A DNA stretch of 64,000 nucleotides from Adineta ricciae (GCA_905250025.1 CAJNOJ010000013.1:806001-870000), one strand, 5' to 3'. Counted from the first letter of the stretch, positions 22,511-36,145 are shown. Notes: a model not told the origin generated them from the letters alone. Made by a program: numbers and translations.

Positions 22511-25500
22511 TCAACGCACTTGCGAAACATTTTGTTTCATCAAATCATCGATCTAAATACATTAAATGTTCAAAGTTCTTTCTCCCGAACAAATACTCAC
22601 TTGGGCTCGATAGAGTGTTTTCACGTCTGCTAAATCAAGTCGAAGTTCATCCGCTTCTTCTTGCTTTTCGCCATACATTGTTAAAAGTGCATCATAGCGT
22701 TTTTCCAGTTCCTAGAACATCGACGAATAATTCGTTTTATTTGTTCGTTAGTCACGTACTTTGTATTGTTCGTTTAATACAGGGTAATTTTGAGTTTGTT
22801 GTTTTAGTTTTTCATTTTCGGTTGATAGATTAACTAATTCTCTTGCCATAGTCTCGCGCGTTCGTTCCAAGTCAGCGATTTCGCTCTAGAGACGAATATC
22901 AAATTTAGCGACATCACATAAATCATTCTCCTGCCTCTCTTACTTGTAATAATGTAATTTCTCCTTCCTTTTCTTTCAATTGTGCTTCTAAACTTTCCAA
23001 TACTGCTATTGCACCTGTGTTTCGCAAAGATTCGTATACACTTGGTTTCGGAGTTGGAACAAACTAGAAAACAGATCAGTCATATCGATACAATTGCAAG
23101 TCTTGTATTCTTACAGCAGAACGTTCGAACGTGAACACGGTTGGAGTATCGCGTCCACCAGATGATCGCCGACTGTATTGTTGGGCAAGTGTTGTTTCAA
23201 GATTTGAGTTCGTTCGATGTATAGAATTCGAATCATATAAGTTGACTTGTTCTTTCAACGCTTCGTTGGCAATTTGTAATCTCTTCAAATCACTTTCATA
23301 CTTCGATTTGTCAACTTCAGTATCCATTTCAAGTTGCCGCTAAAATCAGAGGAGTCGATAAGACCTAATCATCAAAATTCGATCCCCAACCTTCTCTTGA
23401 ATAAGACTGTTGATTTGTTGAGTGAATGCTTCTTGCATTGATTCAATTTGAGTTCTTTCTCTATAAAGCAATTCAAGCTACGTTCACTAGTCATTCTCCA
23501 TTGTGTCTTACCTGAGCTTCGTATCTTCAAAATGTGTCAGTTTCATTTTCAAAACTTCAAGTTCAGAAGTCAAACGCGTTTTATCCTGTTTGAATGTTGT
23601 TAACTGAGCTTCCGCTAACTTCCATTTAGCACTCATTTCCAGTAAGGTTTCATTAGCTACACGTTCGTGTTCAACACTTGTTGCATATTGTACTTGCATT
23701 TCAGCTAGCCGATCGGTCAACTGACGTTCGGTTTTTTCGAGAGAATTGATTTGTGATACGTAGGAAGTTTGAAGATTTTCGATTTGACGAAGTAATGGAC
23801 GCGTAGCTAGAGAGGAAATGATAGTTCTATCATACAAGTATATCGAATGCGAATTACCATTAGAAATGCTTTGCGTTAACTCTTCATTTCGTGATTCAGC
23901 TTCTTGAAGTCTCTAGAACACAACCAAATCAGTTTTTGTCACTAATAAACGAAAGAAATTACTTGTCGAAGATCGTTAACTTCTTGTCGTAGCAATTGTT
24001 CTCTTCGGTTTAATTGAACTTCGCTACGCTGAATTGAATGTCGTAATTCATCAATGGTCATCTGTAGTTTTTCTTGTTCTTGTCTTGATATCACTCGTTC
24101 TTTGTCCACAGCCATTCGAATTTCTTCACGAAGTAGAATCTCAGCTGACAAAGTGGCTTCGACGACTTTGCTTTCCGTAGCGGCTTTGGTTTTGTTTAAT
24201 TCAGCAATTTCTCTGAAATGATGGATAAATGGCTTTGAGTTTACGGATAGATTGACATTGACTTACTTGTAGGAATTTTCTAAGGCCACTTTTGTACTAC
24301 GGATTTGTTCTTCAGCATCTTCGTACAATGATTTGATTGATATACACTCTTTTTCATAATGAACGGCGGATTTCTCAAATTTTTTCACCGTTTCTATTGA
24401 AAGCAAAGACATTTGCTAATTGAAGAAACAGAAATGATGGGCAACCTTTAAGTTGTTTCTCATTTTCTTCTTTTTCTTGCAAATTCTTCTTCGCTTCTTC
24501 TAAATCACTCGTTAATTTATTAATTTGCGTCCTTTAATAGAAAATGAATGTTTATCATCAGAACAAAGTATGATCGATTTCTTACGTCAGCGATGTGATG
24601 TGTGAATCGCTCTCTTTCTCTTTTGCCCGTAATTTTTTGATTATGTTCGAATCTTTCAATTGATTCTTTGAAAGTTTTTCACCTTCTTCGAGTAACTGTT
24701 GAATTTGTTCTTCTTTTTCTCTCAAAACAGCCATCGCATTACCAGTTGATGTTGAACTAGGTGAAATCAACTCTCGTATTACTTGAGAGCAATTCAAAAC
24801 TCATACTTTTCTAATAATTGTCTTTGTAGAGTATCAAGTTGTTTGCGTAATTGATCACGTTCCTTTATTAAAGAGAAGATCGTTGTCGAATCATTGGATG
24901 CAAAGGTGAGTTTATTCTTACTTGTGAAACATGCTTTTGTTCCTCGATTTTCAACGAAAGATTCTCGATTGTTTGCTGAAATTCATTAGTTAAACGGACT
25001 GTTCGTTGTTCAAGTTCATTCAACGATCTATTTAGAATAAAATTGGAAGATTAGAGTGTTGAAACTTTTTCATTTTACTTTTTTAATGTTTGATTCGTCT
25101 GATGTAGTTCATTAGATTCAGTTGTTAACTTTAGGAATGCTTGCTCACGTAATTCTAAACGTTCTTTCAGTTCACCCAATTCCTATTGAAATGAAACACA
25201 TCAATGCATCATCAAGTGATAGCTATCATCAACACATACTTTCGAGGTTTCTGATTGATGATATTCTAGAAAATCAAACGAAAATGATGTATTTTAGAAT
25301 TCAAGGAGAATATCTGGTTGTGTACTTTGTCGATCGTCATCATCGCCTCCTTCATTGGTCTGAAATGGAAACAAAAATTTCAAACATTTTCAGAAAAACA
25401 ACTGGCGTGTTCGTTACATGGTGATAATGCATATGCTCAGTAGCTGCTTCATCAATTAGAGTTGACCAAGATGATGCATCGAAATTCGAAGTACTATTTT

Positions 25501-27289
25501 TGTCAATATGATCAATGGATATTGGATGATGGTGATATTTCATATTGGTCGAATGGGCGGGAAAACGACCGACAACCTAAAAAATTCGCTTTGCTCGGAC
25601 GAAATTTACTAAATAAACAAGATATGCTCACTTCGCGCACAACTGGTCGTCGAGCATCGCGTAACTCTCGACACTTATCAAATGTTTCCGTGGTACTGAG
25701 AGCTAGACCACTGGCTACACTTGGAGATGAGATCACTTCGATGTCCGATGATGCACATGATGTGTGTTTGCCATCATCTGATGAATCTTTACTATGCTGA
25801 AATATGAATAGGAACAAAAGAATGATTTGACAGTGAATTGAAGTATGACTTGCAGTATCATGTCCATTGGACGATATCGTATGGGTTGGAGAATTCGATT
25901 GTTCAAGAAGTGGATTGTCATCGTCTTCATCGGTGGAAACTGTTGCTTGTTGTTGTTGTTCTTTGTTGTAATTACTGGTTGCTGTTGGAGTGATCTCGTC
26001 ATCGATTATGGATGACGTCGAAAATTCATTTGGTGGATAAGCTGATGTAAACAATAATGAAGATGAGTCATTGTCATGGGTATCACGTAGAGATTGTTCA
26101 CTTTTGCTAGAAAGTTGAAAAAACGAGTTCGAGAATGAATTATCAACTATCAAATTCCTCTATTCTAACAGTGATAATCGAAATACGTAGATTATTTTCA
26201 AAAGTTGACATGAAGATCGAATCTAGTCTATGGCCCCCGCTCGATTATGTCATTGGATTATCGTTATCGATGAACATGTATTGATTGCGCTCGGCGAGAA
26301 CATTCAAGCGAATCACTTCCTTATATGTGCTTCGAATGCTTGGAGCATCAAGATATGAAACATACTCGGAGTTGACATTTTGTCTATTATTCATCCAAGA
26401 ATCGATGACATCACGTTTATCTGATGATATAGAAGGAATGATTTGTGATCCATGATCAGCATCCGGCTCTGAACTGTCATATTGTGTTTGAGTGAACATA
26501 TGTTGCTCATCAGTTCTTATTTCTACAATCGGACCAATCACAGTTGATTCAGATGATGGAATACTTAAAGTTGGATGTAATGAATTTGTACTTTCACTAC
26601 TGGAACTTTCTGTAATGGTCGAAGATTCAGCTAATGACGCAGATGATTGTGTTTGTTGTTGTGTATCAATTAATTCTGATAGCGTGGAAGATGTTGTTTG
26701 GGTCTCAATAGATTCATCAGGTGTTGTTTTATTTTCTTCAGTAATGTTTGCATCAGTTTCAACAATATTCGATTGTGATTGAGAAGAGATCTGCAGATGT
26801 TGTAGAGAAAAATGTACAAATTTGCAACGAAAAATGAAAAAGTTCTACCAATGATGAAGCATTATTGCTATCACTGTATGTATTCCAAGTGCGAAGCGAA
26901 GCATTGTTTTCCATAGGTTTTGTTGGTACTTCATTTGCCTCTGTGTTTGTTGATTTCTGGTTACCAAGGAATGCCGAAAAGAAATCATCGGACGGTGTTG
27001 ATTGTATACTACTTGTCGCGGTATCATGTGCTAAATAAATTGACAAATTATGTCAACTTTGAATACTATGAATATGAGCATTATTTTCTTTACCAATTGG
27101 TTGAGATTCTGGATCAGGAGCGCCATCCTTGATATCGAGGACTTTATCTAGTTAAATCAGAAAGAATGTCATAGGAAAAACGAAAAACATTGATTTATGT
27201 TTCCAACCGATTTGTTTTTGTGCATTAATCAAGGTGCTTGCTGCAATCTGTTTGAGCTTATTCGGATCAAGCGAAAACCAACCAGCCAT
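22511..27289 (-). CDS. TMF1: TMF1, Golgi coiled-coil tether
   Basis: About 20 exons on the minus strand. The start at 27289 gives MAGWFSLDPNKLKQI, and the next exon continues DKVLDIKDGAPDPE, the N-terminal signature of TMF1/ARA160. The third exon has DDFFSAFLGNQ, matching the conserved FFSAFL block. A long Ser/Thr/Gln-rich disordered stretch (about 25.5-26.8 kb) precedes coiled-coil exons (22.6-25.2 kb). The C-terminal TATA-binding/Golgi-targeting coiled coil reads YDALLTMYGEKQEE and LRLDLADVKTLYRAQ, and the last exon adds IDDLMKQNVSQVR before a stop at 22511-22513. In animals TMF1 sits on the Golgi, binds Rab6 and tethers retrograde carriers. I am sure of both ends and the identity; not every internal exon junction was resolved. 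Confidence 0.85.
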
Positions 27290-27580
27290 ATTCATACACC
27301 GATAGCTACAATGGATTAGACAACAATATTCATGAGCAAGAAAAGGATGAACAATGTAAATACAATATGACTATATATTGTGCGATACAATGATAATATC
27401 GCATGTGTTTCTGTTCCTACCAGCCATTGGAACAGATTGGCTGTGCCACGTCAACCAATTGGAAATAATTATGTGATTCAATTCGTTGAAAAAAGAACCA
27501 CTAAAACGATATGTTATGACTCACTTTGTCGTCTGACGCTGGAGCATTTTTATACTCACTGTTATCTGTAGAACACGACG
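27290..27580. promoter_or_regulatory. Shared promoter gap between divergent TMF1 and CC2D1
   Basis: The two start codons are 291 bp apart and the genes point away from each other, so this gap must hold both promoters. A plus-strand frame crossing it (27380-27571) has no recognisable motif. Confidence 0.45.
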
Positions 27581-30500
27581 ATGACGGCGCTGTTCAAAAG
27601 TGCTAAAGCAACAAAACGATCTAAAGGCGGGGGTGGTGGTGGTGCAGCGCTGATGCAACAAGTAAGCCTTTGATACATGCTGATTTGTATATGCTAATGC
27701 TGTTCATTGTAGATGGGTTTTCAAATTCCCAATTTTGATGAACCTAATATAGGTGCTGATGATGACGACGATGACGAAGGTCTCGAAGATGAATTAAGTC
27801 GAATTCAGGAAGAAATTAGCGGTCATACATCGAAACGATCGAAAAGCAATCAGAAAAAACCAGGTTGATTTGATTTCTTCAGGCAAATTTGACTCTCATA
27901 ATCGATATTGTGTATATAGGTGGTTCAGCGCAAAATCTTCAATCGTTTCATAATGATGTAAATAAACTTCTCAATGACATTGATCGTCCGATAAATGACG
28001 CTGAACTGTCTGAAGGCGATGAAGAAGATCTGCTGGTAAGTTTCAATAGTAGACTTTGTTTACCGAATTCGATTCTCTTCTCCATTTGAGAATGAATTAA
28101 ATGAGATTACCGACGAAATTGGAGCAGAAAACCAAATGGACACACAGCCGCCGCCACCACCGCCAGCAGTGGCGTCCTCAGGTACGCCTAGTACCGGTAT
28201 CTTATCAACACTTGAAGTGCGTCGACAAATGTATGCTAAAGCTGTAGACACAGCAAAAGCACATGGAGATGCATCCAAAAGTCGTCGACTTGATCGGCAA
28301 CTTAAGGTAATGTTTTTCCATTTGTAAAAAGACAAGACAAATAAGCGTATTCATGATTCTATTCGCTTAAGCTCATTCAAGAATTGATCCAATCAGCTCG
28401 TACTGGTGCACCTATCAATGAAAGTGAAATTCCTCCTGAATTGTTTGTTTCTGGATCTTCTTCATCAGCTGTTACACAAGAGGCATCTGTACGTGTTCCT
28501 TCTCCAGCTCCTGTGACGTCCTCGTCTATATGCGAAAAGCCGATTGTTCCTCAAGGTGAGCTTCAATAAGCCATGAAGATTGAAAAGAACGCGGGAATTA
28601 TTTAGCGACGTCAACATCAGTGTCAAACGGTTCAGATGAAGCGATCGCGCGTCTGAAAGCATTAGCTTTACAAGCTAAATCGGAAGGTGATATGACAAAA
28701 GCTAAAGAATATTTGATTCAAATGAAAGTATGTATAATTGCTTATCAATTGCTTCTCTCCTACTATTCTTTATGTAATTCATAGAATTTGCAGAATGGGA
28801 TCTCAGTTAATCATGCTTCTGAGTCTTCTGCTTCTACTAAAAAAGACATGTCTGATAAAATGCCTAACGAAACAAGCTCAGCAGCACCATCTGTGCCATG
28901 TTTGTGATACAACGTTTTTTTTCTTCTCCACCTGTTTCTTTTTTTATTATCTGTTTATCAGTGGAAGCACCTGAACCAAAAACTGTTCTCGAAGCTTTAC
29001 AGCAACGTCACGAAGAATTAACTAAACGACATCAAGATGCAGTCAGCAAGGGCGATAATTCTAAAGCGAGACGTATGGATCGTCTTTCAAAAGTAAATAA
29101 TCGTTTTTTGACCTGCTGAGAATGGTAAAGCCGAATGATCTATTTGTTTTCTTCGCATAGCAATATCAAGAAGCTATTGAAGCAACGAAAAAAGGTCGCC
29201 CATACGATTATAGTGAACTAGCCGATCTGCCTGGCTTCGCACCTATACCTTTCCCACAATCAAAACCTCAACAAACAGCATCTGGCACTGCTGCTACTAC
29301 CACAGTCTCCATACCAGCACGACCATCACAACCTCAGCAGCAACGATCCAGTCAATTAGCTAGCACTATGTCACAACCAGTGGAGCAAGGTTCCACTACT
29401 AGTAATAACTACTATATCCTATTAATTCTTTTCAGGTGTGCATTAATATATCTATTCTAGGCTTACCAAGAGATCAATCAGTACAATCAATTCGACTTCA
29501 GCAGGAACAACTTCAAAAACTTGCTTTGCAAGCGAAACAAAAAGGTACAGTTTTATTTCGGCAATTCAGTCTGGATAATTTGATTATTTATAGGCGATAT
29601 CGCCGCTGCGAAAAAGTATCTTATTGCATCAAAAGAGCTTGAACAAAAGAGCAACTCTTCCGAAACACTCATGCCTATGGAGACAAATCAAGTATAGAAA
29701 TTGTCTCTATTTCGCAGATGAAACTAAGTCACTTCTTTACAGGCATCTATATCATCAAGTCACGGCTTTGAAGTCATCTGTGACCAAGAATTAACAGAAG
29801 AACTTGCTCAAGCTGATCGCGATACAGTATATCGTCGTTTGCAAGACGACCTTCTAAGACAAATGCAACTATGTGCGCGTAATCAACAAATGTATGCTCA
29901 GATGGAAGGTTTAACCAATGTGCAACATGCAAATGAATTTAAACTTCTCGAGCAACGTTGCACTCATGATTTAGAACGCTTGCGACAATGTTTTCAACAT
30001 GGCTTGAAAGCCCCGATTTTTCATTACGAAAAAAGACAAATGCACATTGTTCAAGTCAACAACGATTTAACTGACAGCGATTTCGAAGTAAAACTAGAAA
30101 AGAGAAGTATATTGCCCTTCGCACACATGTGCATTTTTCTTACTCTAGGTCAATGTCTTACGTGGTATTAATCTTCATGTACCATCTGGATATTCTGCGA
30201 CAGCCCTCGAGACTTATGTTATAATTGAGTTTCCATATCCACCTGAAACTTCTCAAACAGCTCGAACACGACATGCAGCTGGTTCCGCCAATGTCGAATA
30301 TCCTGATGCGTTACATAAATTTCAAATCAAACGAAATGATACTAAATTTAAACGTTTGATGGGTCGAAAAGAATTGAAATTATCAATATACTATAAAGTC
30401 GGCTTTCTTCGATCAGATCGTTTGTTAGGCGTTGCATATGTTAAAACGGCTCCGCTAGAACAATCAGCAACAATTCATGAATCAGTTGATGTCTTCGAAA

Positions 30501-31929
30501 ATGACCATAAGAAGAAAGCGGAAGGAAAACTAGAAGTCAAGATACGAATTAAAGAAGCACTTGGGTCAACGAAATCTTCGCAAATATCATCACAACAATG
30601 GCTTGTTATCGATCGTTTTGAAGACATCGTAACTTTCGAATTCACCACTCTGATGTTTCTTTTAACCCTTTCTTTTTTCTTCTAGCCTCATGATAGTAAA
30701 CCATCAACATCAAAGTAAGTTCGACACATTTAGATTAGTGCTTTCTCTGACGCATCGTTTCGTTCGTGTAATTTCGCGTTTTTTCGTCCTAAATCTTTCG
30801 TCTAAATATCGTTTCGTCGCACATCCTATTTTTTCAGTCAACATCTCGCGTCAAATCCAACAGCGACTATCGAGAAAGGAGCATCGTCAATTTGCACATG
30901 TTTGTAAAGGCAATTTTGCAAAAACAATCAACGAATGAACTTGTCAATTCTAAACAGATAATTGTTTGCAGAAAATCTCTTTTTTTTTGTTTTACTAATG
31001 AATTTCTCTTTCTCTCTTTCTATCATATCATATATATTTTTTTGTCTTTGTGAATATATATATATATTTTCTTATAACAGAAAATAATCAACACGAATGT
31101 TTTCTTTTGCTCTCAATTCAGATCACCATCAACAGCACCGACCATTTCCACTATTGCACGACTCATTCCAACGAGCGAAGCCATAGGTTTATTGGCAGTA
31201 AATTTGGCCGGAAATAACGATAATGATTTAGTAGACGGCAGGTAGTTCTAGACTATGTAGCGAATAGTATGCATCTGTTAGTTTGACACTTTTCTGTTAC
31301 GCATGAATGCACGAATCCTTCTATGTGATGACTGAGCTTAATCATAGATATTTTCTAAATATTTCGCCTTGTTTTGTGTAGACAAACTAATACGGCAGAG
31401 ACCAAGGATGAAAATCGAAGAGATAGTCAATTGCAAGCAGTTCCACAAAGCATCCAAGTACTGAAATATGAAACAGATCTTCTTCAAGATCAGGTTGGAC
31501 TTACTGCTTTTCTTTGAATATTATCTACGTGAATTCTGTTGTTTGATTAGATTGAGCAGCTGGAGGAATATTTGTCGCCAGATCAAATCGATCAGCTACG
31601 TGTGAAACATCAAGCATTAAAAGATGAGAGCGATAATATAGTTCGATCATTGCGTCAAGGAGGCAAACAAGCCTTACAAGGTATACTTCGTTTCATTGAT
31701 TCTCGCGTTTCTTTCACGCCTCTTCTGTAGATCATATTCAAAATCTTCGATCATTACTTGAACATTATGACAAAGAAGCCAATGATTACCGGCAAAGAAA
31801 TGAAAATAAAAAAGCAGACATTGCCCTTCACAAAAAGGAGCTTGTTGCCGGAGAAGTAAACCTTGCTGATTCTAAATCCAATACGTCATCTCTTTCTCTC
31901 TTCATTAGATCGAAACACTGACAAATTGA
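27581..31929 (+). CDS. CC2D1A: CC2D1 (Lgd) ESCRT-III regulator
   Basis: Multi-exon gene starting MTALFKSAKATKRSKGGG. Two full DM14 domains are visible, at about 28.19-28.44 kb (RRQMYAKAVDTAKAHGDASK) and 28.98-29.25 kb (HQDAVSKGDNSKARRMDR), each preceded or followed by shorter DM14-like helices (RLKALALQAKSEGD, KLALQAKQKGD). A C2 domain runs from about 30.05 to 30.61 kb and ends in KLEVKIRIKEAL and WLVIDRF. A coiled-coil C-terminus follows from 31.12 kb. Family members bind the ESCRT-III subunit CHMP4/Shrub through DM14 domains and control endosomal sorting, including Notch. The last coding exon ends IETLTN at 31929; read-through of the previous intron would instead stop at 31920. One-to-one orthology to CC2D1A or CC2D1B cannot be decided. 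Confidence 0.85.
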
Positions 31930-32116
31930 CTGTAAAAGACTGACATATTTCATTCGATTTTTTGCACCATATTTATTCGTTGATTTATCTGTTCAATGCA
32001 CTATTCACTCATTTGTTAATAAATTAAGATATTTCATATCAACTTTGATAGTCATGTCAATGATTCAAAGAATTCTGTATCTATTGATATTTAGAGGTCG
32101 ACTACATCATCACCAC

Positions 32117-32970
32117 ATGGACACTTTAGCTTCGCAGCTAGAATTGAATTCATCGAGAAATATTCTGTTGTGTCTATCGCAATATTCGGCTTGCTTGGCC
32201 GCTGGTTGTCTATCCGAGAAAAATAAATGGCGTGAAAACCTCATGAATTTGAATGCTCGGATAAGTCTATGTCGAACGGTTAATCGATCATTAGATTATG
32301 TTGGATGTTTATCGCGAATTCGGAAATACGGTTTTGGACAAAATGTAATAGATTTCATTTCCAATGAATTCAATTTCTATGAAATTCGCCTTGTTTAGGA
32401 TTCGACTTCGTCATTAACTCGACTTCTAACATTGACAAATAGCATATGCGATCTTATTTATTATCCTGCGGAATGTCTAGCCTGGCTATGCGAAGCGAAT
32501 GTGTTCGGACCTAATCGATCATCCAGATCTTTTCGATTAGTTTCGTTAATATGTTGGTTGACGAACATACTTGTTTCAGTTATCGGGTATCATCTATCAC
32601 CATCCTTTGTTTTCAAATTAAAAATAGATACATGCTTTCTTTCGATAGAAATACATTAAAACTACTCCAATATCGAAGATTATTATTAGCAAAGAGATGG
32701 TCGAAAGACAAAGAAAGTCCAAGGTTAGTTGGTATTGTTAAAAGTTCCATTGAGATTTGCATATCTGATTCGAATTCTAGTCCGTTAAGTCTGAAAACCG
32801 AAATGTATAAATGTCTATTGACATTAACCAATAACTTCTGTTTTCTGATCAATTGTATTCAATGGCTTGCAATACCTGGATTTCTATGGTCGGGTAAATT
32901 ATCTACTTTTACCGTTGGTTTTTGTGGTACTTTAGCAACACTCTGTAACATCGTCAAAATGAATATTTAA
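32117..32970 (+). CDS. PEX11G: PEX11G-like peroxisomal membrane protein
   Basis: 245 aa from exons 32117-32344, 32399-32586 and 32649-32970; the frame closes and the length is close to vertebrate PEX11-gamma (about 240 aa). Diagnostic blocks are LCRTVNRSLDYVG followed by KYGFG, then NSICDLIYYPAECLAWLCEA, and NTLKLLQYRRLL after the second intron. The C-terminal hydrophobic segments end LSTFTVGFCGTLATL. PEX11 proteins sit in the peroxisome membrane and drive elongation and division. The start at MDTLASQLEL was chosen because it matches the family N-terminus. An earlier in-frame ATG at 32054 would add 21 residues, and an AG acceptor-like site lies between the two. The CC2D1 stop is only 187 bp upstream. 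Confidence 0.85.
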
Positions 32971-33856
32971 ATACACGGCAATACTCTGGCATTTGACACT
33001 GTGATTTTTATACAAAAAGAATGATTTCGTCTTCCATTAAGCAGAGCTTTCTACGCAGAGAATCTAGTTTGATTTGTGCAATCAATTCGATTTTATCGGG
33101 AATAAATTTGTCAACAGATGTTGTTCTGTCGGTGAATCAGCATGAGAGATATCTTTTGTACGTTGATGATCTATTCTGAAACCATCAATTTAATAATATT
33201 TCAAACAAGATAAATCAATAAGCGATAGAGAAAATCTTACGAAGAAAAGAAACCGTCTTAAGTTAAATTATCTTCCTGACTTCCGAACAAGGTAATGTTC
33301 TACGCCCATGTCAGTTCGAAGTCAAACTCAACTGTGACAGTCTGACATTTCATACCGGTCGTTCAGGTTGTGAATCATCTTCGGTTGCTTAATGGAAAAA
33401 AGAAAAGTGTGAAATACGAAATTTTTCTCTGGGAAATCATTAATTTACAAGAACAGCATCAGTCATCCGTAGAAATCATCTCTCGACTCAATTCTCTTTA
33501 CATTACTCGCTCGAAAATTGACCGATGAAAGTTTTCAAGTTCTGTTTTGCACAAAAAACCGTTTTCTTAAACTTCAAACACATACACTTCAAAAAAAGAA
33601 AAGAGAAATATCTACAGTATAGGGCAATTCGTTACGGTATTTAACTTTTTTTTTCATGCGCATTAAGCTTATGATTGTAAATTAGATAAAGAACATATAA
33701 AGTCAGAGGAAAAAAAATAGACGACCTCACCTAATCTGACATCTTTTCGTTCGAGAAGATTTTTCTATCGCTTATTGGTACAATTACATAAAAATTGTAA
33801 AGAAAAAAGAATATAACTATTAGTTCATTGTTATTCTACGTAATATGTCTGCGAAA
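32971..33856. other. Intergenic, 3' regions of two genes
   Basis: This is the tail-to-tail gap between PEX11G and the minus-strand EF-hand-tailed gene. No frame, RNA gene or repeat is recognised. Confidence 0.45.
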
Positions 33857-36145
33857 TCAATACCAATAATTAGGATATACAGATGAATGAATGTGAGTAG
33901 ATTGCATCTGAGAAACGAGAAAATTCGGTTGAGTTCAAATCAATGAAAAAGTTTTCGTTGAAGAAAATCAAACTTACGCCTGACGCTCGACGTTGATTCA
34001 AAATGTCGGTTACCTCGCGATCCTCAGGTAACATTGGAGGAGAGCTAATGGGCGCCTGCGACTGCGGTTGTGCTGGTCTAGGTTGATTTGTTGATTTGGC
34101 TATTTTGCCTAGCTTAACTAAAACATGTACCAAACGTCGAGCTGAGATGGGTTCGCCAACTGAAAGCAACGACATGTCATGTAAGAAAGAGCGAAATTCT
34201 TATTATGTTTACCATTGTATTTCAAATCTTGTGCAGCGGAAATCAAATCATTTTCTCCGATGTTCATACCGAAACGTTGTAAGACGGGAGGTACGGCTTG
34301 ATAAGCTAGCCGACCTGACGGATCCACTTGAACAAACATTTCTACAGAAGTAAAAGAATAAACAGATCGACTTGTGTAGCAACAATTGAGACAGACCATT
34401 AAGCTGCCGAATAGTTAATTTTTCACCACTGTTATCTTGATTGACTACTACTGCTGGTGCTGCTGGTGCTGCCGGTGCTGCGGGTGCAGCGGTCTGGACG
34501 GGAAAAGAACACTTTTTTTCCTGCATGCATCTAGCGAAAGGACATGATTTTACTTGTGGAACACTTAGTGGTTTGGCAATTTCAACAGGTGGGGCAACAA
34601 TATTGACTTGCCCATCAGGTGGATTGGAAGGCCGATGATGGTGATGTTGGTGATGGCGATGTTGATGATAATACTGTTGTTCAACTACTGCACCGGCAGA
34701 CTGCTGTTGTTGTGGTGGTTGAGCATAATTTGAAACGAGTGGAACACCACGAGGACCTGTGTCAACACTTTGAGCACGATGCTTCGAATTTCGTCGACTT
34801 TCAACATAGGGAACATTGTAATTAGTATTAACAACTGGGTAGGATGGTACGTTTTGGGGTGCTGGCCATGCTGGCTGCATAGGATATTGTAATTGTGTTG
34901 GATATAAAGCAGCTTGCGGATTTGGATAGTATGGTTGTGCTGGATGGTATGTATGGAAAGCTTGCGGGAGATTTGCACCTTGATGTTGTTGATATCCATT
35001 TCGAGACGATGATTGATAGCTACGTGGTGAACGAACATTCGGTGTCACAGCATGTCCTGCAGATTTTGACTGTATCGTTGAAGGATAATGTGGTTGACTA
35101 AAGAAGAAAAATGAGAATAGTAGCTGTATTAAATGAGCCACAAAATTACTGTTGATAAGGAGTGATCGGATACGGTCCTTGAGGAGGGTAATAGTATTGC
35201 TGTGGATACATTGGATTCTGTTGTGGTATGATTGCTGGTGGCATATAATAGTTCGATGGATATTGCTGTTGATGTTGATACAATGAATTATTGTTATTAT
35301 GATTATAATATGGCTGTAGAGCACGTGATTGTTGCCACGTATTTGCGTTGACATTAGCATTCGGTACGTAAGGCACAAGTGCAGTTGGATAATCTCGGCT
35401 GTGTCGTTTTCCTTTGTGTTTCGTACGCGATGTAACCGATCGACTGTCATGAGATTTTTCACCACGACTGAAACTCTGTTGATCTTGTTTTGATTGAGAT
35501 GTCGTTAACAGATCGCGTTCTTTCGACAATCGTTGACTTTGATCAGCTTTCGATTGACCATTGTTTGTCAGTTGATTTGAAGAGCCTGCATTCGAGATCT
35601 GAGCTGCTTCGGTATTTTCGACCGTAGATGTTGTTTTGACGAGAGATGGAACTCGTTCTTTCGAGTGAGTACGACTGCGTACATCTTGAGAGTCTTTCGT
35701 TTTTTTCACCTCTTCGTTAATTTGTTTTACATCAGTTGATGTATCTTGTGTCGATTGTTTGCTTTGTTGCACGTCATTGGTTTTGCTCGCATGATTTGAT
35801 GCATTCTTGCTTGATCGTTTTTCTACCAGAATAACACGTTCGACATCGGCTTCGTACTTGACTTTGACTTTATATTTCTTTGTTCGATAAAGCTCTAAGG
35901 CCGCGGGATAATCACGAAGTAATTGTTCGATTTCTTTGATACTTTTCACACTTCTTGAGCCTTCCATGGTATTCAAAACTAAGAAAACGCACTCAATTAC
36001 AGTAGATCGAAAAGGAAAACAGTTTACATTGTGCTTTCGTGTACGGTCCACTTTGGACAGCTGTCGTCATTGCCGTCGTTGTTCCACCTGCCGATGAGGT
36101 TGTACTTACCGGAGTAGTTGAATTAACAAATGTGGTAACAGGCAT
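33857..36145 (-). CDS. Uncharacterised disordered protein with C-terminal EF-hand-like pair
   Basis: 669 aa from exons 36028-36145, 35150-35978, 34397-35097, 34213-34341, 33978-34159 and 33857-33907; the junctions are GT/AG and the frame closes. Residues about 40-95 form a small charged block (KEIEQLLRDYPAALELYRTK, then KYKVKVKYEADVERVILVEK). A long Ser/Lys/Gln-rich stretch follows, then Tyr/Pro/Gln-rich low complexity (YYPPQGPYPITPYQ) and an Ala-Pro repeat. Near the C-terminus come CPFARCMQEKKC and a helix-loop-helix pair, LTIRQLNEMFVQVDPSGRLA and then LISAAQDLKYNVGEPISARR, which resembles degenerate EF-hands. I do not recognise the family. The layout suggests a scaffold or condensate protein; this is a guess. 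Confidence 0.65.

Noticed and set aside
25462-26782. Plus-strand frames of about 100 aa (25462-25800 and 26492-26782)
   Set aside because: They lie opposite Ser/Asp-rich exons of TMF1, whose minus-strand frames continue the gene in phase; the plus frames are shadows.
29459-29475. Sequence GGCTTACCAAGAG resembling part of a rotifer spliced leader
   Set aside because: It follows an acceptor within CC2D1, is in frame as coding sequence and is only a partial match, so it is most likely chance.
31050-31072. (TA)n run as a promoter TATA element
   Set aside because: It lies within an intron of CC2D1 and is a simple microsatellite.
34441-34825. Plus-strand frames with Ala-Gly repeats
   Set aside because: They are antisense to the Ala-Pro and Tyr/Pro-rich coding exon of the minus-strand gene, whose six exons close in frame.
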